A DNA stretch of 12,622 nucleotides, taken from contig NZ_CAKUAL010000058.1 of the NCBI RefSeq assembly GCF_934636505.1, forward strand, positions 1-12,622. The letters run 5' to 3'. The notes under the pieces were generated by a model. That model made no database searches and was not told where the DNA came from. It saw only the letters and a program-made list of their open reading frames with translations. The translations under genes and the position numbers were made by a program. Shown here one piece after another: positions 5,733 through 12,622 of this stretch; the stretch's first letter is position 1, and each line of letters opens with the position of its first letter. Source of the DNA: an uncultured Ellagibacter sp. (GTDB taxonomy: Bacteria; Actinomycetota; Coriobacteriia; Coriobacteriales; Eggerthellaceae).

Positions 5733-8363
5733 TCACAATAAATCGTTCGGGTCGGCGTCAACGGCAACGTTCACGTCCGCCTCGGGCACACGGGCGCGGA
5801 ACAGCGGGGCTATCACGCGCGAAAGATCGTCCTCGGGCGGGCACTTCACCACGACATGCCAGCGGTACACGCCGCGCAGCTTCGCGAGAACGCACGGGCT
5901 CGCGGGAAGGACGGACCACCCGTCACCGCCGAAGTCGCGAATATGCGCCTCGAGCTCGGCGAACAGCCTTTCGGCGGTCGTGCGCACGGAGGGCTCGTCC
6001 TTCCCCCAGACAAGCACGTTGGCCATTCGGACGAACGGCGGGTAGAGAAGGATGCGCCGCTTCGGGAGCTCCGCACGAAGGAACCGCTCGCGGTCGTAGG
6101 TGGCAGCTGCGCGGATGGCGACGTTGTCGGCCTCGTAGGTCTGAACGAGCACACGCCCCGGCAAGTCGGCACGCCCGGCGCGACCCGCCACCTGCTCGAT
6201 CAGGGAAAACGTGCGCTCGGCAGCCCGATAATCGGGAAGGTGGAGCTGCGTATCGGCGTTAATCACGCCCACGAGCGTCACGTCCTCGAAGTCGAGCCCC
6301 TTCGCGATCATCTGCGTTCCCAAAAGCACGGCGGCATCCGCTCCGGCAAACTGCTCGAGGAGGCGCTCGTGGGCCCCCTTGCCGCTCGTGGTGTCGGCGT
6401 CCATGCGGATGATGGGCACGTCAGGGCCGACGCCCGGCATCCCGTCGAGCAGCGCGCGCAACTCTGCCTCGACGCGCTGGGTTCCCGCGCCGAACTTCTT
6501 CAGGTACGGGCTTCCGCACTCGGGGCAGACGGCGGGCGCGATCTCGGTGTGCCCGCAATGGTGGCACGCGAGCATGCGGCCGCGCTCGTGATAGGTGAGC
6601 GAGGTGTCGCACGAGGGGCAGGTGGGCACGAACCCGCAGTCGCGGCACAAGAGGAACTTCGCGAAGCCGCGCTGGTTCAAGAGAAGCACCGCCTTGCGCC
6701 CGAGGGAAAGCTCGCTGCGAAGCCCCTCGACGAGCTTGCGCGAGAACATCGCCCGCGAGCCGCCGCGAAACTCCGCCGCCATGTCCACGACCTCGACCGT
6801 CGGCAGGGGCTTGCCGTTCGCGCGATCGGGCAGATCGACCTTCGTCCAGCTCCCGCCCTGCTCGCAGGCATAGAGCGCCTCAATGGAGGGCGTGGCCGAA
6901 CCCATGACGAGCACGCCGCCCGAGCGAGCGACCATCCAGCGCGCCACCTCGCGCGCATCGTAGCGCGGAGCGGAATCTTGCTTGTAGGAACCTTCGTGCT
7001 CCTCGTCGATCACGATGAGTCCGATGTTCGAAAGCGGCGTGAACAGGGCGCTTCTCGCCCCCACCACAACGCGCGCCGCGCCACTTTTGATGAAATCCCA
7101 CTGGTCGTAGCGCTCGCCTTGGCTCATGCGCGAGTGCATGACCGCGACCATGTCGCCGAAGCGACCGCGGAAGCGGCCCACCGTCTGCGGCGTGAGCGAG
7201 ATCTCAGGCACGAGCACGCAGGCCGTGCGCCCCTCGGCAAGCGTCTTCTCGATGGCGCGCAGGTAGAGCTCCGTTTTGCCTGATCCAGTGACGCCGTCGA
7301 CGACGACCACCTCGCCGCAGGCATGCTCGCGCGCGCGGTCGATGGCCGCAAGGGCGCTTTCCTGTCCCGGCGTGAGCATAGGCTTCGGCGAGGGGATGAA
7401 GCCGTCGGACGCGATGGTAGACGCAATAGGGGCTGAAGCGGAAGGCGCGCCGTCGCAAGTTTCAGCGAGCATGCCGTTCACCGCAGCACCCGCCAAGCCG
7501 CTGCGCGCACCGTCAGGGGTCCCCCGCATACGGCGGCGGCGAACGATGCGCACGACGCCTTTCGACTCGAGGGCGCGCAAAGTCGACGAGATTGCTCCCA
7601 TCTGGGCCGAGAGCTCGGACACGCGCAGCTCGCCCGTCCGCACAGCCGCCACGATCGCCTCCTGGCGAACGGCGTTCTTGCGCGGCTCGAACGCGGAAAG
7701 CTCAGGACCTGCGACAACCCAGCGGTCGTCCACTTCCCCAACCTTTTGTTCCTCCAAGCGCCATCGGCCATCGCGCCCATGCACCATCCGCGGGATACCC
7801 CCCGGAGGCGTGAATAAGCGAACGCAGGAGGAAAGCGGCGCGATGTAGCGGTTCGCGAGCCATTGGGCGCATGCCGCGCCCTCCTCATCGAAGTAAGGTT
7901 TCGAAAGGCCCCGAACGATTGATTTCAGCTTGCGCGCATCAAGGCCGGAAGGCCACGTTTCGTCTCCCGGGAGCCCCGCCTCGAAGACATCGATGACGAA
8001 CCCCACCGCCTGGCGCCTGCCGAAGGGCACAAGCACCGCACATCCCACTTCAACGGGGTAGTCGCGAGAGCGGGGAGAAGCATCGTCGACGCCTGCGCCC
8101 AACCCGCAGGTGCCCTCCGCCCCGCCACTCGCTAAACCGGAGCGCTCGGCCGCACGGAGATCGACCTCAGAAGCGGCATCAACCGCGCGCGCGTCCACAA
8201 CACCGCCCGTGAGGGCATCATCCCCAAACAAGCTCTCCATCTGGGCAGATGCAAAAGAAAAAGCACATACCGAGTCCTCCCCGTCCGCAGCGGGCAGAGC
8301 ATAGGTATAAGGCGCATCGAGCGCTTGGGTGGGAATATCGAGGATAACGGAGGCAAGTTTCAT
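5733..8363 (-). CDS. priA: Primosomal protein N' (PriA), replication-restart helicase
   Basis: An 876-residue superfamily 2 DNA helicase that recognises stalled forks and reloads the replisome. The Walker A motif is GVTGSGKT (357-364) and Walker B/motif II is DEEH (453-456). GSATPS (488-493), RMDADTT (653-659) and QVAGRAGR (724-731) are further helicase motifs. Eight cysteines in four CxxC pairs (573/576, 582/585, 600/603, 613/616) form the two zinc sites. The N-terminal 3'-end-binding domain is split by about 75 residues of acidic, alanine- and serine-rich sequence (about 27-101) between YTYALPAAD and YPVEVGCAVLVPFGRR, and a second variable stretch lies near 280-325. Both lengthen the protein beyond the usual 700-800 residues. 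No Shine-Dalgarno sequence precedes the ATG; a -10 box lies 7 nt upstream, so the message may be leaderless. It appears to be transcribed separately from metK. Confidence 0.97.
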   Translation of the reverse strand: MKLASVILDIPTQALDAPYTYALPAADGEDSVCAFSFASAQMESLFGDDALTGGVVDARAVDAASEVDLRAAERSGLASGGAEGTCGLGAGVDDASPRSRDYPVEVGCAVLVPFGRRQAVGFVIDVFEAGLPGDETWPSGLDARKLKSIVRGLSKPYFDEEGAACAQWLANRYIAPLSSCVRLFTPPGGIPRMVHGRDGRWRLEEQKVGEVDDRWVVAGPELSAFEPRKNAVRQEAIVAAVRTGELRVSELSAQMGAISSTLRALESKGVVRIVRRRRMRGTPDGARSGLAGAAVNGMLAETCDGAPSASAPIASTIASDGFIPSPKPMLTPGQESALAAIDRAREHACGEVVVVDGVTGSGKTELYLRAIEKTLAEGRTACVLVPEISLTPQTVGRFRGRFGDMVAVMHSRMSQGERYDQWDFIKSGAARVVVGARSALFTPLSNIGLIVIDEEHEGSYKQDSAPRYDAREVARWMVARSGGVLVMGSATPSIEALYACEQGGSWTKVDLPDRANGKPLPTVEVVDMAAEFRGGSRAMFSRKLVEGLRSELSLGRKAVLLLNQRGFAKFLLCRDCGFVPTCPSCDTSLTYHERGRMLACHHCGHTEIAPAVCPECGSPYLKKFGAGTQRVEAELRALLDGMPGVGPDVPIIRMDADTTSGKGAHERLLEQFAGADAAVLLGTQMIAKGLDFEDVTLVGVINADTQLHLPDYRAAERTFSLIEQVAGRAGRADLPGRVLVQTYEADNVAIRAAATYDRERFLRAELPKRRILLYPPFVRMANVLVWGKDEPSVRTTAERLFAELEAHIRDFGGDGWSVLPASPCVLAKLRGVYRWHVVVKCPPEDDLSRVIAPLFRARVPEADVNVAVDADPNDLL

Positions 8364-8376
8364 GCCGTCAAGTATA
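8364..8376 (-). promoter_or_regulatory. -10 box of priA, probable leaderless start
   Basis: On the minus strand TATACT (8376-8371) is followed by 7 nt and then the priA ATG. This places the expected transcription start at or one base before the A of the start codon. No AG-rich ribosome site is present. A -35 at 17-18 nt spacing is poor (TCGTGC), so the assignment rests on the -10 and the missing Shine-Dalgarno. Confidence 0.45.
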
Positions 8377-8418
8377 GCGAAAGCACCGCGGGCGCACGAC
8401 CCGAATCGCCGCCTTCAG

Positions 8419-8462
8419 CAAAACGCCGCCTTCCCGAACCTGCGAAGGCGGGAAGGCGGCGT
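8419..8462 (-). terminator. Rho-independent terminator of metK
   Basis: A 13-bp perfect GC-rich stem (8461-8449 with 8436-8424 on the minus strand) with a 12-nt loop is followed by TTTTG; an extra A-T pair can close it. It lies about 33 nt after the metK stop and separates metK from priA. The + strand has no T-run after the stem, so it acts in the metK direction. Confidence 0.88.
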
Positions 8463-8495
8463 GAGGAATTGAAAGGCTGTCGCGGGAAGGCGCAG

Positions 8496-9761
8496 CTAGG
8501 CGAGGCCACACGCAGCGCGAAGCGCATCCGCGCGATCGGTTTTCTCCCAGGTGAACTCGGGAAGCTCGCGGCCGAAGTGGCCATAGGCAGCCGTCTTGCG
8601 ATAGATGGGGCGACGCAGATCGAGGCTGTCGATGATCGCGCCCGGGCGCAGGTCGAAGACCTCGTTCACCGCACGCTCGATGTCGGCCTCGGGAACGTGC
8701 GCCGTGCCGAACGTCTCGACCATGATAGAAACCGGCTTCGCGACGCCGATGGCATAGGCGACCTGGATCTCGCAGCGATCGGCCAGGTCAGCAGCCACCA
8801 CGTTCTTCGCAACCCAACGCGCGGCGTACGCAGCGGAACGGTCGACCTTCGTGCAGTCCTTGCCCGAGAACGCGCCGCCGCCGTGACGGCCCATGCCGCC
8901 GTAGGTGTCGACGATGATCTTGCGTCCGGTGAGGCCGCAGTCGCCCATAGGCCCACCGATGACGAAGCGCCCGGTCGGGTTGATGTGGATCTCGGCGCCC
9001 TCGGCGAGCTCGACCCCCTCGTCAGCAAGCACGGGCTTGATGACCTGCTCGGTCACGTCTCGGCGTAGCGTGGCGTTGTCGATGTCCTCGGCATGCTGTG
9101 TGGACACGACGACCTTCTCCACGTTCACGGGGGCGCCGTCGACATAGCGCACTGAAACCTGCGTCTTGCCGTCGGGACGCAGGTAGGGCAGCGTGCCGTC
9201 CTTGCGCACCTTCGCCAAACGCTCGCTCATGCGCTGTGCCAGGTAAATCGGCATCGGCATGAGGGTCTTCGTCTCCTTGCAGGCGTAACCGAACATCATG
9301 CCCTGATCGCCCGCGCCCACCGTCTCGTAGACGTCTTCCGCCTCGCCGTGCTGCGCCTCGAACGACTCGTCGACGCCCTGCGCGATATCGGGCGACTGCT
9401 CGTGGATGGCGTTCAGAACGCCGCAGGTCGTGCCATCGAAGCCGTACTTCGCGCGATCGTAGCCGATCTCGCAGATAACGTTGCGCACGATCGTCGGCAC
9501 GTCGACGTAGGCCTGCGTGCGGATCTCGCCCGCCACGACGACCATGCCCGTCGTAGTCATGGTCTCGCAGGCGCAGCGCACCTTCGACACGTCGGCGGGC
9601 TGGCCCGACGGGGAAATGTAGCCCTGCTTCTGAAGCTCAGTTTCCTTCTCGAGGATCGCGTCGAGAATCGCGTCGGAGATCTGATCGCAGATCTTGTCCG
9701 GGTGACCCTCCGTCACCGATTCGGACGTGAATAGATACGTAGAATGCTGCTCTTCGGCCAT
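8496..9761 (-). CDS. metK: S-adenosylmethionine synthetase (methionine adenosyltransferase)
   Basis: A 421-residue cytosolic enzyme that makes S-adenosylmethionine from methionine and ATP. Visible signatures are the N-terminal TSESVTEGHPDKICDQISDA (12-31) with the catalytic histidine in TEGHPDK, the family motif GAGDQGMMFGYA (149-160), and the phosphate-binding GGGAFSGKD (294-302). It is somewhat longer than the usual 385-400 residues, with small extra segments. The ATG at 9761 is preceded by a strong AGGAGG 6 nt away. The leader carries a SAM riboswitch abutting that ribosome site, so the product should feed back on its own translation. It is monocistronic: own promoter upstream, strong terminator downstream. 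Its product is the methyl donor for RlmKL encoded further along the same strand. Confidence 0.98.
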   Translation of the reverse strand: MAEEQHSTYLFTSESVTEGHPDKICDQISDAILDAILEKETELQKQGYISPSGQPADVSKVRCACETMTTTGMVVVAGEIRTQAYVDVPTIVRNVICEIGYDRAKYGFDGTTCGVLNAIHEQSPDIAQGVDESFEAQHGEAEDVYETVGAGDQGMMFGYACKETKTLMPMPIYLAQRMSERLAKVRKDGTLPYLRPDGKTQVSVRYVDGAPVNVEKVVVSTQHAEDIDNATLRRDVTEQVIKPVLADEGVELAEGAEIHINPTGRFVIGGPMGDCGLTGRKIIVDTYGGMGRHGGGAFSGKDCTKVDRSAAYAARWVAKNVVAADLADRCEIQVAYAIGVAKPVSIMVETFGTAHVPEADIERAVNEVFDLRPGAIIDSLDLRRPIYRKTAAYGHFGRELPEFTWEKTDRADALRAACGLA

Positions 9762-9772
9762 GAAGCTCCTCC

Positions 9773-9860
9773 TTCATCGTTGTCGGCCGGACCACCTTGG
9801 CACAACGCCAGGTTGGTGTCGGGATCGCAGAGCCAACTCTCTCCCCCGACTCTTGATAAA
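9773..9860 (-). ncRNA. SAM riboswitch (SAM-I/SAM-IV clan) in the metK leader
   Basis: The minus strand reads TTTATCAAGAG at its 5' end, the SAM-I signature. P1 pairs UUUAUC (9860-9855) with GAUGAA (9778-9773). P2 pairs GUCGGG with CCCGAC, with an inner AGAG/CUCU hairpin whose loop AGUUGG can form the pseudoknot with CCGGC. P3 is ACCUGGC...GCCAAGGU. The conserved GCAACC/GGUGC contact appears as CCAACC/GGUGG, a G-C to C-G compensating change that supports the fold. P4 is minimal, as in SAM-IV. The last base of P1 is the first base of the AGGAGG ribosome site, so SAM binding should lower metK translation. Confidence 0.85.
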
Positions 9861-9898
9861 CGGATATTCGCGGGCGCAATCCGTGCACCCTCGTTTAT
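9856..9898 (-). promoter_or_regulatory. Upstream anti-P1 hairpin of the metK riboswitch
   Basis: ATAAACG (9898-9892 on the minus strand) is the exact complement of CGTTTAT (9862-9856), which includes the 5' strand of riboswitch P1. A second segment CGGAT (9883-9879) can pair with ATCCG (9865-9861), giving ATAAA + CGGAT opposite ATCCG + TTTAT with a 10-nt bulge. This structure and P1 are mutually exclusive. Formed without ligand, it would free the 3' P1 strand and the ribosome site. Confidence 0.55.
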
Positions 9899-9927
9899 GC
9901 ATGCGGTACTTTACCACACCGCCGCCT

Positions 9928-9955
9928 ATTCTAATTGAGAACAAAAAAGAAACAA
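9928..9955 (-). promoter_or_regulatory. Promoter of metK
   Basis: TTGTTT (9955-9950), a 16-nt T-rich spacer and TAGAAT (9933-9928) on the minus strand. The predicted start near 9921 gives a leader of about 160 nt, enough to contain the anti-P1 hairpin and the riboswitch. Confidence 0.65.
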
Positions 9956-10078
9956 TTCCCAACCGCAGCCGTTTCGCGGAGTTTCTCCCCGCCACCCTTC
10001 CCAATGCGTCGGGCTCACGACACCCGCAGCCCCATCAGCATCCCATCAGCATCCCGTCGCCTCGGAGAGCCTTTGCAA

Positions 10079-10087
10079 TGCTACACT
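10079..10087 (+). promoter_or_regulatory. Extended -10 promoter of the ATP-grasp operon
   Basis: TGCTACACT matches an extended -10 (TGn followed by TACACT). The start would lie near 10094, about 32 nt before the ATG at 10126. No good -35 is present, which is common for extended -10 promoters. Confidence 0.45.
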
Positions 10088-10125
10088 CATCACGACAGAC
10101 CGACACCCCCTCGGAAGGAGCGGGC

Positions 10126-11493
10126 ATGCTAAGCAACAGCGCCTATACGCAAGAGTATTTCGACATCATGGAGAGCTTGGGTGGCGACATCGAAAGCCGC
10201 CGCGCCGCCTACGACTACATGAAGAACTCCACTGCCATCGTGCACCATCAGGTGATTTCCACCTCCTTCGTGCCGCGCCTCTACGATCGCCGCACGCGCG
10301 AGATCATGCGCACCACAGTCGAGACGACGCACCGCATTCTGTGCAAGGTGATCGAGCACTACCTGAAAGACCCCGACTACCGCACCATCTTCGACTACGA
10401 CCCGCGCTTAGCCGAGCTCATCTTGGTGCCGCGCGGCTATGACGACGTGCTCCCCTTCGCGCGCTTTGACATCTTCCTGAACGAGGAGACCGAGGAAGTC
10501 GCCTTCTGCGAGTTCAACGGCGACGGATCCTCGGGCATGAACGAGAACCGCGAAATCACCAACTCGCTCGCGAGTACGAAGACCTTCCAGGAGTTCGCGC
10601 GCCGCCACAAAGTCGAGCCTTGCGAGCTCTTCGACGCCTGGGTGGAGGACTTCATCGGCATCTACCATACCTACAAAGGGCGCGTCGAGCATCCCCGCTT
10701 CGCCATCTGCGATTACCTGCAAAACGGCGTCGTGGACGAGTTTCACCTGTTCGCAAAGAAATTCGAGGAACACGGCTACCCGTGCTGCGTGTGCGATGTG
10801 CGCGACCTCACCTTCGACGGCGAGGTGCTGCGCGATGCGCAGGGCAACCCCGTGCATGCCATCTGGCGCCGCTGCGTCACCAACGATGTGCTCGAGTTCT
10901 GGGACGACTCGCAGGCGCTCATCGAGGCCGTGCGCGCGCAGAAAGTGGCGCTCATCGGCAGCTTCGCCGGGCATATCGTGCACGACAAGCAGATCTGCGA
11001 GGCGCTTTTCCACCCGAAGACGCAGGCGTTCCTCACCGACGAAGAAAACGCGTTCGTCGCACGCACGGTCCCCAAGACGCGCTACCTCGACTCGAGCGAG
11101 ATCGACCTGGACGAGGTGCGCGCGAACAAGGACGCCTGGATCGTGAAGCCGACCGACGCATATGGCGCCGCCGACGTGTACGCCGGGTGCTTCCAAACGC
11201 AGGAAAAGTGGGACGAAATCATCGATCGCTTCGCCAACGGGGCCGCAGGCGCGCCGTTTCTTGTGCAGCGCTACATCACGCCGTACAAGACGCACATCCT
11301 CGAGCCCGACCACGACATCGAGGGCCTCTCCGACGAGGAAGTCGACCGCAAGGGCGCCATGTACAACAACCTGGAAGGTCTCTACTGCTACAACGGGCGC
11401 TTCCAGGGTGTGTTCAGCCGCCTGGGGCCCCTGCCCACCATCTCGAAGCCCATGCGCGGCATCACCGCGGCAACCATCTGGGTCGACGAGTAG
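10126..11493 (+). CDS. Circularly permuted ATP-grasp / glutathionylspermidine synthase-like ligase
   Basis: A 455-residue soluble protein that resembles circularly permuted ATP-grasp enzymes and the glutathionylspermidine-synthase-like ligases, which join a carboxylate to an amine using ATP. Likely active-site stretches are FCEFNGDGSSGMNENREI (127-144), AIWRRCVTNDVLEF (245-258), GHIVHDKQICEAL (282-294), WIVKPTDAYGAADVYAG (338-354, lysine and flexible-loop region) and FLVQRYI (378-384). The start was taken at 10126 because AAGGAG lies 5-6 nt upstream; the reading frame is open further upstream, but that part runs over the metK leader and looks non-coding. It lies 12 bp before a membrane-protein gene and should be cotranscribed with it. 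The substrate cannot be deduced: glutathionylspermidine itself is not implied, and peptide or small-molecule ligation is equally possible. Confidence 0.8.
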   Translation: MLSNSAYTQEYFDIMESLGGDIESRRAAYDYMKNSTAIVHHQVISTSFVPRLYDRRTREIMRTTVETTHRILCKVIEHYLKDPDYRTIFDYDPRLAELILVPRGYDDVLPFARFDIFLNEETEEVAFCEFNGDGSSGMNENREITNSLASTKTFQEFARRHKVEPCELFDAWVEDFIGIYHTYKGRVEHPRFAICDYLQNGVVDEFHLFAKKFEEHGYPCCVCDVRDLTFDGEVLRDAQGNPVHAIWRRCVTNDVLEFWDDSQALIEAVRAQKVALIGSFAGHIVHDKQICEALFHPKTQAFLTDEENAFVARTVPKTRYLDSSEIDLDEVRANKDAWIVKPTDAYGAADVYAGCFQTQEKWDEIIDRFANGAAGAPFLVQRYITPYKTHILEPDHDIEGLSDEEVDRKGAMYNNLEGLYCYNGRFQGVFSRLGPLPTISKPMRGITAATIWVDE

Positions 11494-11505
11494 GAAGGTG
11501 AGCGC

Positions 11506-12417
11506 ATGGGTCTGGGAAACCGCATCGTGTCGGTAGTGTGCGCGATCTGCCTTGCGGTAAGCTTCGTTGCCACCGGGTTCGTCGCTGTCGCCGTCCCCGA
11601 TGACGCAACGGCTTCGCTCGCCGACGCCTACGCCGGGACCACCAACCCGACGACGCCGTTTTCCCACGAGGAGCTTTGCGACATGGCGCTCTCGGGGAAG
11701 CACTACACCTTCGACAGGAACGATAGGTTCGCCCTCAACCAGGCCATTTACGATATCAACGCGCAAGCGGAAGCCGACGGGCGCGCACATCGCGGCTCGC
11801 TTGACACCGCCCTGTGGGACGAGATGGCCGCGCGGGACGAGGTGAGCGGTGCCGATGCGGCAAGCGCCACTTCGACCTCGCTGTTCTTCGGCCTCGCAAA
11901 CACGTTTGGGGGCTCCTCCGACGAAACCAGCGACCTGGCGCGCATGCACATACTGCAGCCGAGCAGCGAGAACGTGGACATGCTGCTCGCGCAGGCATCC
12001 GACACCTACGTGCTCGACCCCGAGGCGATCGAGCACCTCGACGACGTCTTCGGCGTTCTCGCGACAGCCGAGCCCGTCGTGCTAGGCGTATTCATCGCGG
12101 CCGTGCTCACCGCCGTGGGCGTCGGGTGCGCGAGCGGAAGAAGGACGTTCGGGACGGTTTTGCTCTGCGCGGGCTTGGGCACGATCGCGGTTTTCGCCAT
12201 CTTGGGAATATGGGCCGCCATTGACTTCGAGGGGCTGTTCGCCGTGTTCCACAGCTTGTTCTTCGCGCAGGGAAGCTGGGTGTTCAGCGCCGACTCGCTG
12301 CTCATCACCATGTACCCCGAGCCCTTCTGGGTCGGCATGGGCGCCATCTGGCTTGCCACAACGATCGCCGTGAGCGCTATCTCGGCGGTCGCGGGCTTCG
12401 CGCTGCGCCGCGCCTGA
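11506..12417 (+). CDS. DUF1461-like (TIGR01906-type) integral membrane protein
   Basis: A 303-residue protein with about four membrane segments: 7-29 at the N-terminus (signal anchor), 189-208, 216-239 and 274-298. A hydrophilic domain of about 155 residues lies between the first and second segments and is probably outside the cell. Family-like marks are PFSHEEL (51-57), HLDDVFGVL (177-185), and LFAVFHSLFFAQGSWVF (244-260) followed by MYPEPFW (269-275). This arrangement of a large loop, an HxxDV motif and an FHxxFF motif is what I recall of the DUF1461 family, whose function is unknown. GGAAGG lies upstream of the ATG, and only 12 bp separate it from the ligase stop, so translation is probably linked. 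The family call is from recalled pattern, not a search. Confidence 0.75.
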   Translation: MGLGNRIVSVVCAICLAVSFVATGFVAVAVPDDATASLADAYAGTTNPTTPFSHEELCDMALSGKHYTFDRNDRFALNQAIYDINAQAEADGRAHRGSLDTALWDEMAARDEVSGADAASATSTSLFFGLANTFGGSSDETSDLARMHILQPSSENVDMLLAQASDTYVLDPEAIEHLDDVFGVLATAEPVVLGVFIAAVLTAVGVGCASGRRTFGTVLLCAGLGTIAVFAILGIWAAIDFEGLFAVFHSLFFAQGSWVFSADSLLITMYPEPFWVGMGAIWLATTIAVSAISAVAGFALRRA

Positions 12418-12576
12418 GAACCACCAAACCTGCGAGAGAAAAAGAGGAGCCTCCTCGCGGCGCCTTCGCTACCTGCCCCGCGCCTAGCTTCTTGCTGCGC
12501 CCAACCTCGCAAAGCGAGCACGCTTTCGCCGACCTTCGCTATCCTCGGTTGATTTTCATTGTTAGCCGAACACTCG

Positions 12577-12594
12577 CGCCGTAATCGGCGTTTT
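12577..12594 (+). terminator. Weak terminator candidate downstream of the DUF1461 gene
   Basis: CGCCG (12577-12581), a TAAT loop and CGGCG (12586-12590) are followed by TTTT. The stem is only 5 bp and lies about 160 nt after the stop, so it is a weak candidate. Other short hairpins occur nearer, such as GAGGA/TCCTC around 12446-12458 and CTCGC/GCGAG at 12506-12518, but they lack T-runs. The remaining 12418-12622 shows no gene. Confidence 0.3.
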
Positions 12595-12622
12595 CGCAGC
12601 TAGCAGGACGGGCGTGCAAACG

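Larger units (their letters stand above)
9762..10125. other. Divergent control region between metK and the ATP-grasp gene
   Basis: This 364-bp gap carries the metK leader and promoter on the minus strand and the promoter and ribosome site of the ligase gene on the plus strand, each listed separately. Between them, 10031-10052 is an exact tandem duplication of the 11-mer CCCATCAGCAT. The rest (about 9956-10030) is C-rich and shows nothing recognisable. Confidence 0.7.

Noticed and set aside
5856..7283. A 475-residue plus-strand frame opposite priA
   Set aside because: Antisense shadow of priA without a start signal or recognisable motif.
10031..10052. Exact tandem 11-mer CCCATCAGCAT as an operator
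   Set aside because: It lies upstream of the predicted -10, but nothing links two head-to-tail copies to a regulator; more likely a simple duplication.
10408..12036. A 542-residue minus-strand frame across the ligase and membrane protein genes
   Set aside because: It spans two recognisable genes on the other strand and their spacer, and shows no family motif.

Overview
The window looks like chromosomal DNA of a high-GC actinobacterium, most likely class Coriobacteriia (Eggerthellaceae-like). This is an inference from the GC-rich third codon positions, the RpoD and MetK protein sequences and the overall gene style; no database search was run. Most of the window is core housekeeping sequence on the minus strand. 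In transcription order these are metK, priA, rpoD, an rlmKL-type 23S rRNA methyltransferase gene, a decayed gene remnant and tRNA-Asn(GUU). Two plus-strand genes at the right end, a circularly permuted ATP-grasp ligase and a DUF1461-like membrane protein, form a probable two-gene operon diverging from metK.

Bases 1-75 are a complete tRNA-Asn with its promoter just upstream. Bases 76-1737 hold no convincing protein gene but are not featureless. They contain four elements of about 130-160 bp (587-718, 763-902, 1031-1190, 1441-1593). Each is closed by long inverted-repeat arms that differ in sequence between elements. Each carries a version of the motif CTGACCTGGG about 60-70 nt in from its 5' arm, and most show small hairpins on both sides of the motif. 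The two left copies are oriented + and the two right copies -. This unexplained repeat family is the main discovery candidate. Bases 1705-2045 hold the 3' end of a lower-GC, apparently frameshifted gene followed directly by a terminator.

Bases 2073-9761 encode RlmKL, the principal sigma factor, PriA helicase and SAM synthetase. In the RlmKL-like protein the C-terminal m7G (RlmK) domain is intact, but the N-terminal m2G (RlmL) domain has lost both of its catalytic signatures. metK is preceded by a SAM-clan (SAM-I/IV) riboswitch whose P1 stem touches the Shine-Dalgarno sequence. An upstream hairpin competes for the 5' strand of P1, which points to translational feedback control by SAM. metK ends in a strong 13-bp terminator, and priA has a -10 box placed so that its mRNA could be leaderless. 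rpoD has its own extended -10 promoter and a hairpin in its leader. A terminator or attenuator with two alternative 5' partners separates rpoD from rlmKL.

Bases 10126-12417 encode the ligase and membrane protein pair, whose substrate cannot be read from the sequence. The last 200 bases hold only short hairpins.
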